Part shown: in pieces, positions 61,598-64,000 of the stretch | Layout: each line of letters opens with the position of its first letter | How positions within the stretch are numbered: position 1 is the stretch's first letter | NCBI GenBank assembly: GCA_963697355.1 | Contig: CAVONV010000004.1 | Span: forward strand, 434,001 to 498,000 | DNA from: CAVONV01 sp963697355 | Lineage (GTDB): Bacteria > Acidobacteriota > Vicinamibacteria > Marinacidobacterales > DATDRI01 | Length of the DNA: 64,000 nt | Direction: 5' to 3' | The notes under the pieces: model-generated | What the model was told of the DNA's origin: nothing | The model's input: only the letters and a program-made list of their open reading frames with translations | Database searches by the model: none | Position numbers and translations under genes: made by a program

Positions 61598-62740
61598 ATG
61601 CTGGAGTTCCTTTTCTTCCTCGCTGTGGCGGTCATCGTCTATGTTTTCGTAGGTTACCCATTGCTGGCCCGCCTTTTGTCTTCACTGCGGAACCAACCTG
61701 TTGGGAAGGAGCCCATCGAGCCTCTTGTGACGATCCTCATTGCGGCTTTCAATGAAGCGGGTGTCATCGGCGAGACGCTCGAAGACAAACTCGATTTGGA
61801 CTATCCAAAAGACAAGCTGGACGTCATGGTCATCTCGGACGGTTCGATGGACGGAACAGATGAGATCGTGATGCGATATGCCGATCAACCCGTGAAGCTC
61901 TTGCGCCAAGAACCGCGCGCCGGGAAGACTTCCGCACTCAATATGGCCGTTCCGCTAGCGAAAGGCGAGGTTCTTGTTTTCTCGGATGCTAACTCGCGGT
62001 ACGAATCGCAATCGCTCCGGAGACTTGTTCGGAACTTTGCCGATCCAAGGGTGGGGTATGTTACTGGGAAGATGGTCTACACGAATCCTGATGGCACCGT
62101 CATCGGTGATGGCTGCACGGCCTATATGAGATATGAAAACGCGCTTCGGGAGACGGAGACCCGGTTGGGCTCCGTTGTGGGAGTTGACGGAGGCATCGAC
62201 GCAGTGCGCAACGAGCTCTATCAGCCCATGCGTCCGGATCAGTTGCCGGACTTTGTGCTGCCGCTCAAAGTGGTCGAAAAAGGCTATCGTGTGGTCTATG
62301 AGCCCGAGGCGGTTTTGAAGGAGAATACTCTGGGTACGACCGAGGACGAGTACCGAATGAGGGTGCGTGTGACTCTGCGTGCGCTATGGGCGCTTTGGGA
62401 TATGAAGCACCTTCTTTCACTGCGCAGATATGGGCTTTTTGCGCTCCAGCTTTGGTCTCACAAGCTTCTGAGGTATATGTCTTTCGCGTTCCTGGCTGGA
62501 GCCTTTGTCACCAACCTGCTCCTGTGGCCTGTTCATGTCGTCTACAGAGCTTTTGCGGTGGTGCAGTTGGCCGCCTATTCTGTCTTTCTCCTTCAGCTTG
62601 TAGCCGAAAGGGCCGGGGTTCGTGTCGTTATCTTCCGCTTCCTACACTATTTCCTTCTATTGAATGTTGCATCGGCACACGCGTTTTGTAAGTTTGTGCT
62701 GGGACAGAAACAGGTGACATGGACACCGCGTAAGGGGTGA
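61598..62740 (+). CDS. Family 2 membrane glycosyltransferase
   Basis: 380 residues. One N-terminal membrane helix, a GT-A domain (PLVTILIAAFNEAGVIGETL, VMVISDGSMDGTDEIVMRYA, VLVFSDANSRYESQSLRRLV with the DxD-like DAN, and VVGVDGGIDAVRNELYQPMR), and about three C-terminal membrane helices. This is the layout of cellulose synthase/hyaluronan-type or lipid-linked sugar transferases. The sugar is not inferable. Divergent from the M50/HlyD gene. An SGNH-like lipoprotein gene follows after a 342-nt gap, hinting at an exopolysaccharide acylation/glycosylation unit. Confidence 0.87.
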   Translation: MLEFLFFLAVAVIVYVFVGYPLLARLLSSLRNQPVGKEPIEPLVTILIAAFNEAGVIGETLEDKLDLDYPKDKLDVMVISDGSMDGTDEIVMRYADQPVKLLRQEPRAGKTSALNMAVPLAKGEVLVFSDANSRYESQSLRRLVRNFADPRVGYVTGKMVYTNPDGTVIGDGCTAYMRYENALRETETRLGSVVGVDGGIDAVRNELYQPMRPDQLPDFVLPLKVVEKGYRVVYEPEAVLKENTLGTTEDEYRMRVRVTLRALWALWDMKHLLSLRRYGLFALQLWSHKLLRYMSFAFLAGAFVTNLLLWPVHVVYRAFAVVQLAAYSVFLLQLVAERAGVRVVIFRFLHYFLLLNVASAHAFCKFVLGQKQVTWTPRKG

Positions 62741-63082
62741 GTCTATGGGCGCATCCCCTCCAACCGTCCAAGCGGGTTGATCACAGATCTCGTTTTTGTG
62801 TCCGGGTTCCGCGATCCATGTCGTTGAGTGTCAAAACCTCTGCCTGCGCTTTTGATAGGGGACCTGCTACGGCGGAAGAAGGACGAGCGGCGGATGGCAA
62901 GCGCGAGGACCGGCGAGACCGGCGAGGACCGTTCCTTGACAGGAAGTTGAAATGGGGCGAAAATCGACTTTCCCCCCAACCGGAAAGCATGAGACAGCGC
63001 TGGAGCTCGTCTCGGCGTCATCTGAGGTCGAGCATGAAGCTGTCTACTATGGGCCGATTTTGTTTCAAGGCGGTGACAAGCA
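62741..63082. other. Spacer between glycosyltransferase and lipoprotein genes
   Basis: 342 bases with no supported gene. An open stretch in one frame (62737-63141) has no family likeness and overlaps the next gene. A short GA-rich repeat (GACCGGCGAGACCGGCGAGG) lies near 62908. The last 30 bases contain GGTGACAAGCA, the probable ribosome site of the lipoprotein. Confidence 0.45.
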
Positions 63083-63928
63083 ATGCGCAAGGCTGCATTT
63101 GTCGTTCTAGCGGCTGTTTCTATCATGAGTTGCGTTGGTGAAGATACGGCGGAGAAAGAAAATATGATTGAGGAATACATTGAGCTCCCATCCTTTGGGG
63201 ATGTCCCGGCTTCTCGGTGGGACGAGTTGGCGAAGAAGAGGATCTACTTCGGGCACCAATCGGTGGGGTTCAACATCATGGCCGGTGTCGAGGAGGTTTT
63301 GAAACAGAACCCGCAAATCAAGTTGCAGGTGATCGAGTCTGGAGATCCCGCGGATCTGCGCGGAGGTGTTTTCGCTCATTCCAAAATAGGGGAGAACAAC
63401 AAACCGGTTACAAAAATGGAAGGTCTCCAGCAGTACATGAAGCGTGATGGGGCAGGTGGGGTCGACATTGCCTTTGTCAAACTCTGCTTCGTCGACGTCA
63501 TGATGGATACCGACGTGGAGGGTTTGTTCGAACAATACAAAGCAACGGCTTCAAGCCTGAAAACGGCTCACCCCAACACGACTTTTGTTCATTTCACCAT
63601 TCCTCTCCGCGTCTACTTGCCTCCCTCTTTCAAGTATTCGATAAGAAAGAGAATACTGGGGTTGGCCTTCGCCGATAACGCTCACAATGTGGCGAGAAAA
63701 CGGTACAACGACCTTCTTCGAGAAGAGTACGCCGGCCAAGAGCCGATTTTCGATGTGGCGGAGGCGGAGTCGACGCATCTGGATGGGAAAAGAGAGCTGT
63801 ACGGCATTGACGGAGCCGAATGTTACGCACTCGTTCGTGATTATACCGACGACGGCGGCCACTTGAATGAGGTCGGACGAAAACACGTTGCCGAACAACT
63901 TCTGGTTTTTCTCGCGAACCTGACGTGA
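63083..63928 (+). CDS. SGNH-like lipoprotein
   Basis: 281 residues. The signal peptide ends in a lipobox-like ending (VLAAVSIMSC), so the protein is probably lipid-anchored. The mature part contains YFGHQSVGFNIMAGVEEVLK, seen in a small family of SGNH-hydrolase-type exported proteins, VDIAFVKLCFVDVMMDTDVE, and a C-terminal DGGHLNEVGRKHVAEQLL that would supply the Asp and His of block V. The classical GDS serine motif is not obvious, so esterase activity is uncertain. The downstream context is outside the window. Confidence 0.6.
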   Translation: MRKAAFVVLAAVSIMSCVGEDTAEKENMIEEYIELPSFGDVPASRWDELAKKRIYFGHQSVGFNIMAGVEEVLKQNPQIKLQVIESGDPADLRGGVFAHSKIGENNKPVTKMEGLQQYMKRDGAGGVDIAFVKLCFVDVMMDTDVEGLFEQYKATASSLKTAHPNTTFVHFTIPLRVYLPPSFKYSIRKRILGLAFADNAHNVARKRYNDLLREEYAGQEPIFDVAEAESTHLDGKRELYGIDGAECYALVRDYTDDGGHLNEVGRKHVAEQLLVFLANLT

Positions 63929-63955
63929 GTATCAGGGTTTTTCTCATCCTTGGAC

Positions 63956-63985
63956 TTGACAAGCAGAGGTCTCCCGTTGTAAAAA
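63956..63985 (+). promoter_or_regulatory. Possible sigma-70 promoter at the window end
   Basis: TTGACA at 63956-63961 is followed after 18 nt by TAAAAA (63980-63985), then AT-rich sequence. The -35 box is exact; the -10 box is weak. It would drive a gene beyond the window. Confidence 0.35.
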
Positions 63986-64000
63986 ATAATAGAGTCTTTC

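Noticed and set aside
62737..63141. 134-codon open frame between the glycosyltransferase and the lipoprotein gene
   Set aside because: No recognisable domain, biased composition, and it overlaps the real lipoprotein start.
1..64000. CRISPR arrays, insertion-sequence genes, prophage or integrase genes
   Set aside because: No regularly spaced direct repeats, transposase, integrase or capsid/terminase-like protein was found in the window.

Overview
The window reads as a moderately GC-rich bacterial chromosome segment, densely coded on both strands, with no phage, plasmid or insertion-sequence genes, no rRNA or tRNA and no CRISPR array. Gene content (PDH operon carrying its own lipoylation genes, sigma-factor/Ser-Thr-kinase pairs, S9 peptidases, secreted imidazolonepropionase-like amidohydrolase, PafA-type phosphatase, box benzoyl-CoA genes, arsenosugar genes) best suits an Acidobacteriota-like soil or sediment organism. 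That placement is inference, since no marker gene here is decisive.

Layout. 1-1.9 kb: end of a CDF metal transporter, a MOSC remnant, a thioesterase and a long non-coding gap. 1.9-8.7 kb: pyruvate dehydrogenase operon (lpd, lipB, E1 alpha, E1 beta, E2, lipA); the E1 alpha has lost its thiamine-diphosphate motif. 8.7-13.3 kb: a four-gene unit of small Ser/Thr kinase, PP2C phosphatase, MoxR-type AAA+ ATPase and a 667-residue protein with a TraB-like N-terminus and an unrecognised C-terminal region. It looks like a phospho-regulated ATPase/effector system. 13.3-19.8 kb: mntP, ybaK, a sigma-factor/membrane-kinase pair, a secreted protein, a DAACS symporter and a cysteine synthase. 19.9-22.6 kb: methyltransferase and S9 peptidase. 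22.7-29 kb: a benzoyl-CoA (box) locus, boxR/boxC/boxB plus an aldehyde dehydrogenase, recognisable end to end but broken by many small frameshifts. 29.1-38.4 kb: exported hydrolases, BirA, a sodium:solute symporter, ProRS and an M49-like lipoprotein peptidase.

38.4-44.1 kb holds the most striking gene: a rhodanese/ferritin-like fusion with an in-frame UGA exactly where the rhodanese catalytic cysteine belongs, followed 12 nt later by a 6-bp stem with a 6-nt G-containing loop. This is a strong candidate selenoprotein with a bacterial SECIS element. Next come a VOC protein and an arsenosugar cluster (arsS, a frameshifted arsM, a truncated oxidoreductase and a TIGR04282-type glycosyltransferase).

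44.5-64 kb: IMPase-like phosphatase, sulfatase-fold enzyme, adenosine deaminase, ABC-class ATPase overlapping a UMF1-type MFS transporter, GpgS-like glycosyltransferase, YdcF-like protein, three PLP aminotransferases, a phosphoribosyltransferase-like protein, a histidine phosphatase, an M50-peptidase/HlyD fusion, a family 2 glycosyltransferase and an SGNH-like lipoprotein. Several intergenic spaces carry dispersed hairpins and short repeats. Single-base indels recur in boxR, boxC, boxB, the aldehyde dehydrogenase, arsM and an aspartate aminotransferase, so part of the apparent gene decay may be sequence error.
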